Assembly: GCA_963576735.1 (NCBI GenBank)
Contig: OY755170.1
Span: 10,834,567 to 10,898,566, forward strand
Reading direction: 5' to 3'
From: Bedellia somnulentella
Lineage: Eukaryota; Arthropoda; Insecta; Lepidoptera; Bedelliidae
Length of the DNA: 64,000 nt
A model generated the notes under the pieces. That model was not told the DNA's origin, searched no databases, and worked only from the letters and a program-made list of their open reading frames with translations. Made by a program: the position numbers and the translations under genes. Shown here in pieces: positions 45,601-60,600 of the stretch. The first letter of the stretch is position 1. The number at the start of each line of letters is the position of its first letter.

Positions 45601-48600
45601 AACGTTTTTTATAAAATCGAAACTTCAACTTAAGTACGTAGTGAGCTGCTACGCGTTTCACTTGCCCGTGACAAAACAAACAATAGATTCTATGAGGCAT
45701 TATAGAAAATAAAAATAATTATATTAAGTATAAACAAAAACAAAGTGTTTTAGTTTTTCAAAGTAGTGCATGCTTATGCTAAATAAAACAGTCGTCAGAT
45801 AATTGTTTTAAGCATATGTAACCATATTCTTTTGGACGCGAACTAGACTTATTAATTCTTTTCAGCCATCATTTCAGACTCCTATTTTCAGTTGGAAACC
45901 TGCTAATTACAAGGTAATCTTTGTTTAACAATCTGTCTATAGGCACTATACGGCCTATATCGGTAAGTTTTGTCGAAACTGAATTTCACAGCACTATTGA
46001 ATATTATTGTTAATAGAAACCATAGATATATTATGCTTTATGGTTAAAAAAAACCACTGGCCATTTTGTAGTTTACGTCAGATTTAGTTCCTATCCCCCG
46101 TATTGGGGGCGCTTCAAATCGGCACAATAAATAGCTGACGTATCATTAGTCCAGCGTATTATATAGTATATAATGGAGGTCAGTGATATAAACACATCAA
46201 CAATTTTTTTTATTCACTGCCTAAGTAGTTAAAATAGGTGTTGATAAGAGATAGAATGTGTGATAGTGTTTCCAAATTTTGGATGTAAACTGGATATAGT
46301 CTACGCGGTTGCGGCCACACAGCTAATTGAGTACTAAATTACTTTGGTTAGAAAGTAATCAAGATAATGAAAAAAATAAGGGATAGATGCAAGTAAACCC
46401 ACCTGCACTGCTACAGCCTTCTCTAGATCATGCAGTGAAGCTCCAGCACTCGTAGACGGTTCCTGCGCCTTTAACAAATATATCAAAGTATTTATTTCCA
46501 TGCTCACAGTTATAGATTCCTAAATGGAGTAGAAGCTTGGTAATAAAAAACCTAAGGCTTCATATGGAAATATTTTTAAATGTGAAGTATAATAAAAATC
46601 AGTTATGTAAACCTAAAGGGTCCTTTGAACAATACTATCGAACCCTTTGGAAGAAGATGGATAATGACTCTTGCATTTTTGATTACCTACGAGACAATTG
46701 GAGGACTATTGGGAATCGGTATGAGCCAAATTCAGAAAATTTTACACGAGAAATGAGAGCTCGAAAACTTTGTTGTCGTTGGATCCCTCAAAAACTGGCG
46801 GAGCGGACTCGCGTGGAATGGTGCTCACAGATGCTACTGAAGTACAACCATGGACATTCTAATACTGTTTATGACAATGTAACACGAGACGAAACGTGGA
46901 TATTATGATATAAAATAAAATTAAAATATAAGATTTTAATAATAAAAAAGACACTTATGCCCGATTTCTGAATTGAGTATTCAAGCTGAGAACGACTTAA
47001 GTATCGTTTTGTCTCATTCAGTTGTTAAGATTTCAATGCGACAAAACGATAATTAAGTTGTTCTCAGCTGGAATACTCAATTCAGAAATCGGCCGTTAGT
47101 TTGGCTATGAAGAAATATATATTTTTATAATTAAGCACGTTTCCGAGATCCGCGAATAATTATTTAATTTAATACAAATTGGGAAAATCCATATATGCAT
47201 TGAATTCGAAATGCAATTTAATTTCTCAATTAAAAATACGTTAAACTAAATAGAAGCTAAAAGAATAAACGATTGAATTTCAGGAGCGCCTAGCACGTGC
47301 GTTATTTTATCGTTTCTCTGTCGGTTACAATGAGATAAATATATACGATACTGTGTTAGTGCGAAAGCGACGGCTGTTTTATGCCACGCCTTATCTTGAT
47401 AAAAGGTCGCTCGTTTTAGCCTTGCACTCATCCTGCGATATCTTCTGACTATATTTTAATTATTAATAATAGCATACTTATAAAAAGCTATAATCGAAGA
47501 CAGCCACCTCCAAAAGTTTGGTATAGATGTAATAAATAAAGGACTCACCAATTTCTTTGCGCCCGCTAATTTAGCTTTCAACGCTAAAAGCCTGTTTACT
47601 TCCGGCTGCCACAAATTTTTGTCTTTGGTACTCGCTTTTATAGCCCGAACTTTCTCAGCCTGAAATTTAATAGATTATGAATTAACACCTGGTTAATAAA
47701 TAAATTGATGTAATAAATTTAGAGCCTATACTACTATTCTACCATTAACCATTTGCTTTTGATAAGAGTGCGCTGTAAAGATAAAAATAGGCAAAAGCTT
47801 TTTTTGAATGTTTTTGTTCATGAAAACATGTTCATTTGGGGATTATTACTAATAAAAAAGGGATAAATAAAGGAAAGAAAAATTTCGACACCGGCGGGGA
47901 TCGAACCCGCGACCTCGGGTATACGCCCCCGTCGCTTTGCCACTACATCGTGTTGTTGAGTAATACATAATGTATGTCAAAAAATATCCAAGCTAATGAG
48001 AAAGACAAGGGATAAATAGAAATAAACCCACCTGTTCTGCCACAGCCTTCTCTAGAGGTTCCACAGATAGTCCAGCACTCGTAGACGGCTCCTGCGCCTT
48101 TAAAAATATGTCTTTGATTTTTTTTCTACTTATATTATATACCGGAATGGCGTAGAAGCTTCGAAATAGAAAAATCTACGGCCACATTTGCAAATATTTT
48201 TATATGTAAAGTACAGTTATGTGAACCTGGGGGAGGAACCGTTGGATAAAACTATGGGATCCCTGCGGAAGAAGATAGATATTTACGTGACCATTGCCAC
48301 TTGAAAAAAAATGTCTCCGAATATAAGGAAGTAATTAAAATAAAAAGTTTAAATAAAAAACAAACCAAAGTAGTAACATATGCCCTCCAACTTCAGAGAA
48401 ACTCCGGCACTCGTAGATACTTCCTGCGCTTAACAAATATGTCACTGTTTTGTTACTATCACTACATATATTACGTAGCGTGTAACCGCTTCGGAATAAT
48501 AAAAGCCACAGTCACATTTTCATTTTTTTTTACTTGTAATGTATAATATAAAAAACCTGGATGACCTGTTGAATAAGCCTTTAGAATTCTTTTGAAAAAA

Positions 48601-51600
48601 TATAAACTAAAAACATAAAGAGTCTATATCAGTCATGCCGCGATATCTTCTGGCCACATTTTAATTGTTATTAATAGCATACTAATAAAAAAACTACCAA
48701 TTTTTCAACTACGGTTAAGATGTAATAAAAGAGAACTCACAAATTTCTGTGCGCTCGCTAATTTAGCTTTCAAGTCTAAAAGCTTGTTCACTTCCGGTTG
48801 CCACAATTTTTTGTCTTTGGTACTCGCTTTTAACGCTCGAACTTTATCAGCCTGAAATTGAATATATTATGAAATGACTGTGAATAAGTAATACCAGGTA
48901 ATTGAGCATTTTAATTTATTAAATTCACAGCAAAAATACTTTTTTTATAATCATCTTCCCAGAACAGGTAAACGAGTCAGTATAATTAATCTAGTATCAT
49001 AAAATATGTCCCATGACAAATGGCTGTGTTTAAAATCTCGTGACAGCAAAATGCCCTGTTGTCCACCAATAACCGCTCATTTGCTATTGAAAATATGACG
49101 CAGTCTAGGAAAAAAAGGGAAAACATTATCCCGTTATTCCCGAATTATTACTTTTGAAGAGTTAGGTGGTTCTTTAATATTGTTCTCATAACATTTAATC
49201 ACATAAGAAATAAAATGATGATTGGAGAAAGGTGTGAAATTGTAGAATTCCAAACCCGAGTTGGGACCATAAATATATCTAAAAAATACTTAAATATCAA
49301 CCAGAAGGGCAAGCACGAGCTCTATTTTATCGACACGATAACGATTAGAATGAGATGGAAGTATGCGATACTAAGTAAGTGCGTAAGAAATGGCTGCTTT
49401 ATCCCACGCGATAACTAGTTTAAACACGGCTCGTACTAGCCGGGCAGGTGATTAGATTATACCACATTAATCAAACAGAAACTCATTATATCAGAGATTC
49501 AATACATCGTGTGGTTGAGTAATAATAAATTATTTTAAGTAAAAATTCTCCAAGGTAATGAGAAAGATAGGAGTTAATAAAAGTAAACCCACCTGTTCAG
49601 CTACAGCTTTCTCAAGATCTTGCAGTGATTCTCCGGCACTCGTAGACGATTCCTGCGCCTTTAATAAATATATCAAATTATTTATTATTATATTTATAGA
49701 TCCCAAAATGGCGTAGGAGTTAGTAAATAAAAAACCAGAACCTAATTTTTATATGTAAAGTACAAAAAAAAACTTTAATGTAAACCTAAAGGTCCCTTTG
49801 GACTAAGCTATCGGATCCGTTTAAAAGAAAATAGATATTGACGCTAGCCACTTTACAAAAAAGGGGTCTCCGAATATAAGGAAGTATGTAATTAAAATAA
49901 ATAGATTAAATAAAAAACAAACCAAAGTAGTAATATTGGTGTCGCCCTCCAATTCCAGAGAAACTTCGGCACTCGTAGATACCGCCTGCGCCTTTAAAAA
50001 ATACGTCATCGTTTTTTTTTTAACTATATTCGAACTCAAAAGTTCACGCCGTAAATCATTGAAGGGGTTGGCAGAGATACTGATACTTCTGAACATCTTG
50101 TGACATTTTCACCTGGTGTTTAGAGTACCTATTTGATTGGACAGTGTCCACACAGGCAGGCCTATCGCCGTTTTGTACAATACACTGCATAGTTATAGTA
50201 ATTATATCTTAGTCATTTGGGGTTCCACACGATATTTTCCCTCACCGTTAACAACCAAGATAAATTAACCACACATATGATTTTAAAAAAGACACATTGG
50301 TGTAGGCACGGTTCGGGGATCGAACCGAGACGCCTCTTTGCATGATGAGCACACTTTCTAACCACTGAGCCTAGAGACGAGATACATACATACATACATA
50401 TTCTCACGCCGTTAGCTGAGAATATGTATGTATGTATGTATATATGCCTAGAGACGAGATCTTGGTTGTTATTGAGCTTATTGGTTACGACTTGTTGGTT
50501 ACAATACTTATAGTCATAGATTCCAAAATGGCGTAGGAGCTTTGAAATAAAAACACCACGGCAATTTTTTATATCTGTACTTAAAGTATATTAAAAAAAC
50601 CATTAAGGAAACCTGGAGGAAACTTTGGAAAAAGCTATCCAATTCTTTTGCAAGTGGATATCATAATGACGCCTGCCTCTTTTAAAAACATTAAAGGGGG
50701 TCAAATGTAAGGAAGTAATTAAAATTAATATGAAAAACAAACCAAAATGGTAATTTGTGAACACCTCCAAGTTAACTTTAGCAATTGATATTAAAATATA
50801 ATCCAGATTTTAATTAAAAAAGGACACTTAGTTTGGCCATAAAAAGATTTTTTACCAATAAAATCATGTCCAAAATCCGCGAAAAATCATTTAATACATA
50901 AAAATGTTAAATTTGAAATGCATTTGAATTTCTAACTTAAAAATACTAATCTAAATGCAATGGAATACTAATGGAATGCAATAAATCAATTTGAATTTGA
51001 ATTTAAACAAAAAGGATAAATTATTCCCTATCAGGCATCTTGCGATATGCTCTGCATTTTCAAATGTTAAGAATGGCAAACTTATCCAATATTCTGAAAC
51101 ACAAAGACTGTCACTTCCTTAAATTCTTAAAGCAGGTTAAGATGAAATTAAGAAAGAATAAGGATAAGGGATTGTTGGGCGATGCCAGTTGGAGACCAAT
51201 CACCAACAACTTTTATTTTTACCATCTATTCCCCACTCACATTTCCAAAAGTGGCTGAGGAATTTATAATTTCTTAGCTCTGGCTACCCTTTCCTAACTT
51301 CCTTTCGTTTCCTTTCGTAAGAAAGAACTCACCAATTTCTGTGCACCCGCTAATTTGGTTTTCAAGTTTAAAAGCTTGTTTATTTCCGGCTGCCAAAGTT
51401 TTTTGTCTTTGGTACTCGCTTTTATAGCACGAACTTTACCAGCCTGAAAAGTAAAATATTAGGAATTCACTATGCATTTACACCTGGTATATAAACAATT
51501 GAATGTGTTAAATTCATAGCGAAATCACTTTTTTATCATAATCATCCCAGAAGAGGTAATATGGTCGGCATAATTAAGCGAGTATCACAGGATAAGTCTC

Positions 51601-54600
51601 GCAAAAACATTTCAGTGACAGCAAAATATATTGTAGTGCACAATTTACCATTTAATATTTGCTATTGATGGCTTGGCACCATCATGTTAAAAATGAGATA
51701 ACATATTTCCCGGTATTGCCAAATTATTACTTTTGAGGGATTAGATGGTTCTTTGGTATCGTTCTCACTACTTCCAATCAAATCAGAAATAAAATGGTGA
51801 TTGGAGAAAGATGTGAAATTGTAGAATTTCAAATCCGAGTCGGGACCGAACCATAAATTAAATAAATAATCAACCTGGTGATTACATTATACCACATTAA
51901 TTTGACATTTCCCAACCCAAAGGACAAGCTTATACGAAAAATAAAAGGTGAATGGTAGTAAACCAACCTGCTCAGCTACAGCCTTCTCTAGATCTTCCAC
52001 AGAAGCTCCGGCACTAGCGGCACTAGTAGACGGCTCGTGTGCCTTTAACAAATATATCAAAGTATTTATTACTATAGCTATAGCTGTGTAGTGTCGGCTT
52101 TGAATGGCACTACCCTATTTCTTCCGGTGGGTGTACGTAAGATGCGACTAATGGTATTGGGGCTTTTAAGGGTTTTTTGGGCGATGCTGTTGGAGACCCA
52201 TCACCAACAACCTTTATTTTACCATCTTTTCCCCACTCAACTTTCCAAAAGTGGCTGAGGAATTTCTAATTCCTTAGGTCTGGCTACCCCTTCTAAGGAT
52301 TTATAGCCGTGACTATATGCATGTATGAATGCATGTTATTACTATACTCACAGTTATAGATTCTAAAGCCAGATTCTAGCCAGTGTTTCGAAATATAACA
52401 TTTCTTAACCAGGAGGCCTCGGACGAACGCTATTTTATTAACACGATATCGGTTAGAATGAAATGACAGTAAACGATACTAAGTAAGTGCGAAAGAGATG
52501 GCAGGCGTACTAGCTAAGCAATTTTCTAAATATTTTATATGTATGTAAAGTATAATAAAAAAAACAATTATTTAAGCCTAGAGAAGCCGGCGGACCAAAC
52601 TGTATGATAATTTTAGAAGATAGATATAGACGCTTGTCCCTTATAAAAAAATAAAGGGCTATACAAATATGAGTAAGTAATTAAAATTTAAATTTTGAAT
52701 AAAAAGCAAATGAAAGTTGTAATATTTGTAGCATACTCCAATTCAACTTTGAAAATGAGGTATCATAAAATATAACGTAAACTAATAATAAATCTTGTTC
52801 CTACGCTTATCTATGGAAGCGAATATTCGGTGTTGCCACACCCAAGCATTGGCGTGAATCGCGAAAGGTGTGGGTACACACATACTACAGTGGTGTGAAA
52901 GATGATATTGTAAAAAAGAAAGAAAAATCTATGGTAAGATGGTTTGGTCACAAAGAGAGGATGAAGTAGTATCTATATATCCACATTTGGACCAAATAGA
53001 CAGTGTGCCCAAAAAGGCTGGCGTCCGTAGTATGACGATTGAAAGAGCACATATGAAAAGCATGATGGATGTAAAAGAAGCTAGACAGGTTTGCCAGGAT
53101 CGTACAAAGTGGCGGTTGATAATCTCTGCCAAATTGATTGGAACTAATAGCGTGGGTACATACGTATGGTGCGTATGTACGTATTACATCCTGCGACGTC
53201 TTATAACCATATTTTTAGTGTTTATAATTGCACATACTAATATTAAATTCTATACCCGAAGATTACCCCTTCCTTAACTATATGATAATATGTAATATGT
53301 ATGTCGTGGCCATATCGTAAATTTGAGCACATCGTGAAATGATCGACTATGTCATGAAATAGTCACATTTCATGATGTGGCCAACTTAATTTGACCAGAT
53401 CATAAAATCGTCCACGTTTAACGATTGGTCACGCTTGGCCAGATCGTAGAGAAACGGTGACCTGTGAAATGCGATCCAAACTCTACGGTTTTTTAACATA
53501 TTGCTTAGTTTTTTCGTAATTTGCAAAGTACTCGAGAACCTTTTCGTCGAAAACTCTTTTGTTATTAATTTTTTCCTCGCTTAATAACGAATGATCGATC
53601 ATTTCATGGTGTGTTCAAATTTACGATATGGCCACCACGACATGTATAAGTAAAGAGCTCACCAATTTCTGTGCACCCGCAAATTTAGCTTTTAAGTCTA
53701 AAAGCTTGTTCACTTCCGGTTGCCACACTTTTTTGTCTTTGGTACTCGCTTTTAACGCTCGAACTTTATCAGCCTGAAAATGAAAATATTATAAATTGAC
53801 GACGCATTAACACCTAGTAATACATCCGTGGTCTAGCGGTAAACCGCTTGGCTTTAATTGGCCTCGACCTCGTTTTTAAAACTTACCCTTTTTATATTTT
53901 AAATCGATAAAAGACATCAAACTAAACAACTTTGCCTATGGAATGCTTATCTAAAATATTGTAATTTTCAAAATATTTAATAATTGTAAAGCGTCACTGC
54001 CTAGATCAAACTAGGCAATACTTTCCTAGTGGGTTTCTTAGCCTAAGCTAAAATAAAAAACATCTGGTCAAATCACAAGGGGTGCCTTCCGAATTTGTAA
54101 AAAATCGGAGGTAGGGAATCCAAACACTACTTAAAAGTTCAAAAGAGACAAAGGACAGAAGAATCTCACTGGAAGCCATTGACACTGTAGCTCAATTGGC
54201 AGAGCGACGGGGGCGTATACCGGATCCCCGCCGGTGGTGTCGAGATTTTTCTTTCCTTTATTTATAAGAAAATAATAACAGTAAACTCACATACGTACAT
54301 ATACTCACGGCTATAAATCCCTAGAAGGGGTAGCCAGAGCTAAGGAATTAAAAATTCCTCAGCCACTTATGGAAGTTGCGTGGGGAAAAGATGGTGAAAT
54401 AAAGGTTTAGGTAAACTCACCTGTTCTGCTATAGCCTTTTCCAAAACTTCCAGAGAAACTGTGCCACTCGTGGGCGGCTCTTGCGCCTTTAACAAATATA
54501 TCAAAGTATTTATTACTCTATACATTCAGTTATAAATTCCAAAAAGGGGTAGCCTATATAGGGTAGGGAGGTCTGCTATTCCAATTTACAACGATATTGT

Positions 54601-57600
54601 TTTCCTTATCTCATCTACGCTCGTAAAGCAGATTCGGATTAAGTGAAGTGTTGTACATGCTGATATTCGACAAGTTGATAGACATATATGACTAGAAAGA
54701 ACCATAACTACTATTTTCTAATAAATTTAGATGAACTACGTTTGGCGAAATATTTTACTTGCAGTTCGTTGGCGGACAAAAATATCGTTGTCGGTTTTAA
54801 GAGTAGACCTCCTAAACTCTGGAATTACAAATTTCTCGGAAACTTTTGCAAACATTCAATTCAAGACACGAAAGACAAATCTGTTGGCAGTGGACAGATA
54901 TTATAGATTGCCATTTTAAATTAAAAACAATAAATATTACAAATAATGATTTCTAAAATGCAAGAATAATCCCATTATTTCTAAAAATCAGAAATACCCC
55001 TAAAAATAATGATTTAACTATGATATGCCGCTGTGTAGTGCCGACTTAGAATAGCACTACCCCATTTCTTCCGATGGGTGTACGTAAAAGGCGACTAACG
55101 GTATTGGGGCTTTTAAGGGATTTTTGGGCGATGCGGTTGGAGACCCATCACCAATGACCTTTTTTTTTACCGTCTTTTCCCCACTCAACTTTCCAAAAGT
55201 GGCTGAGGAATTTCTAATTCCTTAGCTCTGGCTACCCCTTCTAGGGATTTATAGCCATGAGTATATGTATGTATGTATGTATGCCATTTAATATAAATTT
55301 GAATCTATAAAAAAAACACAAATACCACTCTTATTTCACACAAACACTGTGAAAATTCAAATTTAGTTTACATTTGAATTTCTCACTAAAAATATCAAAC
55401 AAAAAGAATAAATAATTCCTTGTCAGCCATCCTGCCATAACTTCTGACCATATTTTAATTGTTTATAACATCAAATTTATCCAACCTTTTGACAAGGACT
55501 AGAAATTCCTTAAGTATGGTAAAGATGTGATAAAGAAAGAACTCACCAATTTCTGCGCAGCCGCTAACTTAGCCTTCAATTCAAGAAGCTTGTTCACTTC
55601 CGGTTGCCAAACAGCTTTATCTTTAGTGCTTGCTTTGAATGCCCGAACGGCTTCAGCCTGTTACAAAATATATCATATTTTTGTTATAGTACCACATATT
55701 TATGACTTTTACGCCCGATTTCTGAGTTGAGTATTCCAGCTGAGAACAACTTGAGTATCGTTCTGTCGCATTGAAAACTTAACAACTGAATGAGACAAAA
55801 CGATACTAAAGTCGTTCTCAGCTTGAATACTCAATTCAGAAATCGGGTGTTTTTCATAGCATTTACAGTTCTCCAAAATTAATAATGCGCATGCAGATAA
55901 TATATAATTTTCGTATTACGGAAAAAAACCGAATAATTGAATCGTAAGCGCCCTAAACGATGCACTTTCATTTTGCAACTTGTCTCAAAGTAATACGAGT
56001 CAATATCATGTGTTCTCACACGAAAAGGATTTGGGCGGGCGGTGGCTGCCGGGAAGCCAAAGGTCCGTCAATGCCAATTTTCTTTCTTTACATATTGTTG
56101 GTGACATATCTCTATGTGGAATTATATAAAGCTGCTATCATACACCCTTCTTGGGTTTGTTTTCAAATGTGAATTTAATTTTGACTTTATTGGAGCGAAG
56201 CTCCATTTACTCCCGTCTTTTGTGTTAGGCTTGTCACAGAACTCCGCCTAAACGGTTGATCCGATCACAGCCGAATTTTGCACGATGGTTCAAGACATCA
56301 AGGACAAGGTTTTAAAAGTACTATACATTTTTTTAAGTAAATAAATCCAACAAAGATTGAAGCATATTTTTTCAACCGTGTGGATATCCTCGTATTTTGG
56401 ACTTATCGAACATCACGAAAATCGACATGGAATCATCGAATCAAATTCCGTTACTGATAAATTATGACATGCACTTAACCACTCTATATACATATCGTCT
56501 GTCGACGCTCGGGGAACACGATCGTTGCCGATTAGTGAGGAAGATTTCTATGTGCATTATAAATTTTGGAGAACTGTACCTGTCTATTAGCTGATGATGG
56601 AGATGAATGGATAATTAACTCGAATCATAAATTATAAATAATATTTAACTAACTTTGTTGGTCCATGCAAGTCCAATGTTTAAGCAGATGAAATGAGAGT
56701 GTATTTATACATCATTTTCAAATGTTTATCGCCGTGAAATTATCTTTATATATTATTTCTGTAAGCCTCTTTCTTGCCCGGAAGCCTGTGACGCGATGAG
56801 TTAAGCTAGAAATTTGGTTCAGGTATCGTTTTGTACAGTTCGCGTCCGTGGTGTGCACAAAATTCAGACATCTGATGTATCTGGATTACGAGTAAGTTAA
56901 TTGTAACAGAATTTCAAAGTTTCGATTTTGGCCCATAGACTTTGCTTGAGTGTCATAAGCGCGCGCAAACTTTAGTCGATCAGAGATGCGCTGTGTTTGG
57001 TCGGAATTTTGTCAAACCGGCCAATCAGAAAAAATCACTAGAAATTCAAAAGAGCTGCGCTGTGATTGGTCGGAAAATTTCAAAATAAACTCATTTTATT
57101 GGACGCGACGAAGTTGCGCCGGGGTTACCTACTAGTATTATTTACTTAGGATTTGGCTGGTTTTTACATACATATTCTCACGGTATAAATCCCTTAACGG
57201 GGTAGCCATAGCTTTGGAATGAGAAATTGCTCAGCCACTTTTGGAAGTTGATTGGAGAAAAGATAGTAATAATAAATGTTTTTGGTAACGGGTCTCCAAC
57301 CACATCGCCCAAAAATTACTTAAAAAGCCCCTTTACTCTTAGTCGCCTCTTACGATCACCCACGGGTAGAAATGGGGTAGTGTTATTCTAAGCCGACACT
57401 ACATGGCTAGTTTTTAATATCAAAATATATAATCATAGCGTTCATTTCTGGTAACATATTTAAATTAATAGTAAACTGACCTGCTTAGCAACCGCTTTCT
57501 CTAAGTCCGCAACAGATTCTTGTAAATTGCTTGCCGATGAAGTTGATGCCATAGCCTTAAAACAAATTTACATATTAAACAAACTTAGATGCACCTTTAT

Positions 57601-60600
57601 TACAATTAAGTTAGAACCTTATGATGCTAAAGACGAGAAGAGTATCAATTAGTATAATAATAATTCATATCTAACTCAAAACATGTGTGTCAAAGAGTGA
57701 AATCAGATAATAGTTATTATTCCATTTCATCTTAACTATGTTCCAACTTATTGTTATTATTTCTTTGTGTCACAATAAACGTTTATTTTTTTTTAAATTG
57801 AAAACGATATGGCGACTTACTCAATAAGAAGTAATGTTAGAAATTGTCTGTAATTGTATACTGGATTTCAATGACAAAATATCAATTAAAAAAACATATC
57901 GGCTAACAGACTTGATACAACCTAAACCCCCAATAAAATATCTGAATAATTTACCTAGACTGACACTTGGATTTAGGATTATATATGCAGGACATTTCAA
58001 ATACCAATATTAACATAGATGTTAATATTAGATCTAATACTGTAAACACAGCATTACTTGGCTTTGATTCTGATAACAATTTATACAATTTATCAAAATA
58101 TCCATACAAAAACACTATTTACCAATACCATTATATGAAAACTGATAGTTTAAGCTTTTTCTGTTTATTATACAGTAAATTACCTAGCTCAAGAACAGTA
58201 AAAAGTAATATTTTTGTACTTTAAAAAAACTAACTAGGTTAAGACGAATTATATGTACTTTTAAAAAAGAATATTTTTTTATTATTATTTTGGGAATGAC
58301 TTTTCTCGCCTCTCCAATGGCCGAAAAAGAGAATATAAAATATAGGAAGGAATATAAGAAGGCGGTACTCCCCGACAAAAGGTCAATCGGTCGGGGTCAG
58401 GTTCAAGACCCGACGGACGAACCGAGCCGTATCGAGCAGCACCGCCTTTTGCATTTGTGCTGGAACCGACACGCCACAGAAGTCCAACCGCCTCAAGTCG
58501 CGAGGCCGGTTGGAATTAACCCGTTCGCGGACAAAACAATTGGGATAATTTCTGTCGAGGTCACACCCCACATGTCGGTGATCTCGTGAGCCAGATCGAG
58601 ATACTTCCGACGCTTCTCGGTTTCAGCTTGCACGGGACCCTCGTCATGTGGGACAGTGACATCCACTAGAAACACCCTCGACTGCGACCGATCCCATACC
58701 ACGATATCAGGCTTCTTCGCTAGAATAGTCCTGTCCGTGATAACGGATCGGTCCCAATAGATTTTGGCACGGTCGTTTTCTAGGATTGGCTCCGGCAGAT
58801 ACTTGTAATACGGCAGCTTCTGTTGCAAGAGTCCGTATTTCAGAGCGAGCTCCTGATGTAGGATTTAGGCCGCTTGGTTGTGTCTATGCAAGTACTTAGT
58901 GTTAGCAAGAGCCGAACAACCGGAAATAACATGCCTAAGTGACTCTCCGGGACGGCCACATGCTCGACAAACGTCTAGGGTACCGTCCTTTAGGATGTAT
59001 TTCCGATAATTCCGCGTCAAAATAACCTGATCCTGTGTTGCACCGACAAACAGTTCGGTTTTCCCAAAAAGATCCCTGAAACGCAACCAATGCAGGGAGG
59101 CTTTACAATCCACGAAAGGTTCGTGAAGCAACTTGTAAAACCTCCCGTGCAGCTCCTTCTCTTTCCATACGGACTCCCGATCAGAGGTGCTAAGTACCTC
59201 CGGTTTTCGCCAATCCTGTGAGGCCAACATTATTATTATTACTTAAAGGTGGTGGCAGAACTCACCGCCTCCTGCGCCGCCATCAGTTTCCTCTTCAGAT
59301 CAACCAGCTTGTTGATTTCCGCCTGCCAGATAGCCTTGTCGTTAGTAGTCGATTTTAACGCTCGAACCGTGTCGCCCTGTACGATATTTGGTATATATTT
59401 GGTTCCATACATACGTTTTAGCTATGATTTATGCCGCACAGTGCAAATAATTTATGGAATCACATGACATGACTTGGTGTTCAGATAAACTAATTTTATG
59501 CTGACGGCTATAAAACCCAAAAAAGGGGTAGCCATTGCTTAAGAATTAGGAATTCCTTAGACACTTCTGGCAGTTGAGTACGGTATATATTGTAAATAAA
59601 CGTTGCAAGTAATGGGTCTCCATTTGCATCGCCCTACAATCACTTAAAAAGCAACAATTCGTTAAGTCGCATCTAATGAAATCAGCTGGAAGAAATGGGT
59701 TAGTGATATTCTAAGCCGACACTCACTCTTTGCCGTTTTACTCTTAATAACATAAGTTATTCTTATTATACAAGAAAAGTCCATCCTGCCTATCAAGAAA
59801 GTTAAACTTTGAATATTATGTCCTCGCAGAATAAAACATTTATTTTGAAATTGAGTAAAGTTCATTTAGATTCCAGAAGAGCTAAAAAAAAACAGGATAT
59901 GGAAGTTCACGGGGCATATTTAAGGATTCAATGAAGTCTTGATATTTTTGTCTTATTAAGCGAAAGTTTGTTATATAACGTTTTGTTTTACACATTTAAA
60001 AATATTCTTCGACTAAAAAGAACTGTTATGTGCATGCACTCTAAGTTTGAAACAATTTTTCATACACAAATTTATACAAAGCGTAAATATGTATGTTCGG
60101 GACGACCCAAACAATAAGTATTGCTAGTGTAAAAGCTAAGGGATGCTAGCTAGGTGGTGACTCTGTAAAGAGCTATAAATAACCAAACCCGTTGGCTGAT
60201 GATTTTACACGAATTTATTGTTTTATTATTAATTAATAAAAAGGTATTTTATATGGTATGCGTTAGCTTGTACAATGTTGGTGCAGCTAAAGGTTTTTAA
60301 TTTCGGCCACTTACAAGACGACGCAGTACGCAGACGCAGCTGAATATAAAATACCATATATGATGGTTCTCCGATAGATGCAGATATTACAATATGGGAC
60401 ATCAATGCGAGGCCTTTAACTATTCGCTATTGTGCCGATGATGATTATAAGGCAATTTTAAGCGTTCTGGATCATTGATATTGTTGTATTAATTAACACA
60501 TTTAAAAATATATTTAAAAACTTCTAGCATATGATTTAATTGCATCAAACAGAGAATTTTACCGAAAACCTTCACTTGCAAACCAGCCTTCTCTTTATAA

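Noticed and set aside
46537..46910. 123-codon open frame as one gene
   Set aside because: The first half is MetRS intron sequence repeated in other units; only the second half is a mariner fragment.
49821..50096. Open frame starting in a WHEP-like segment
   Set aside because: It contains only a relic N exon without a donor and then runs into intron and SINE sequence.
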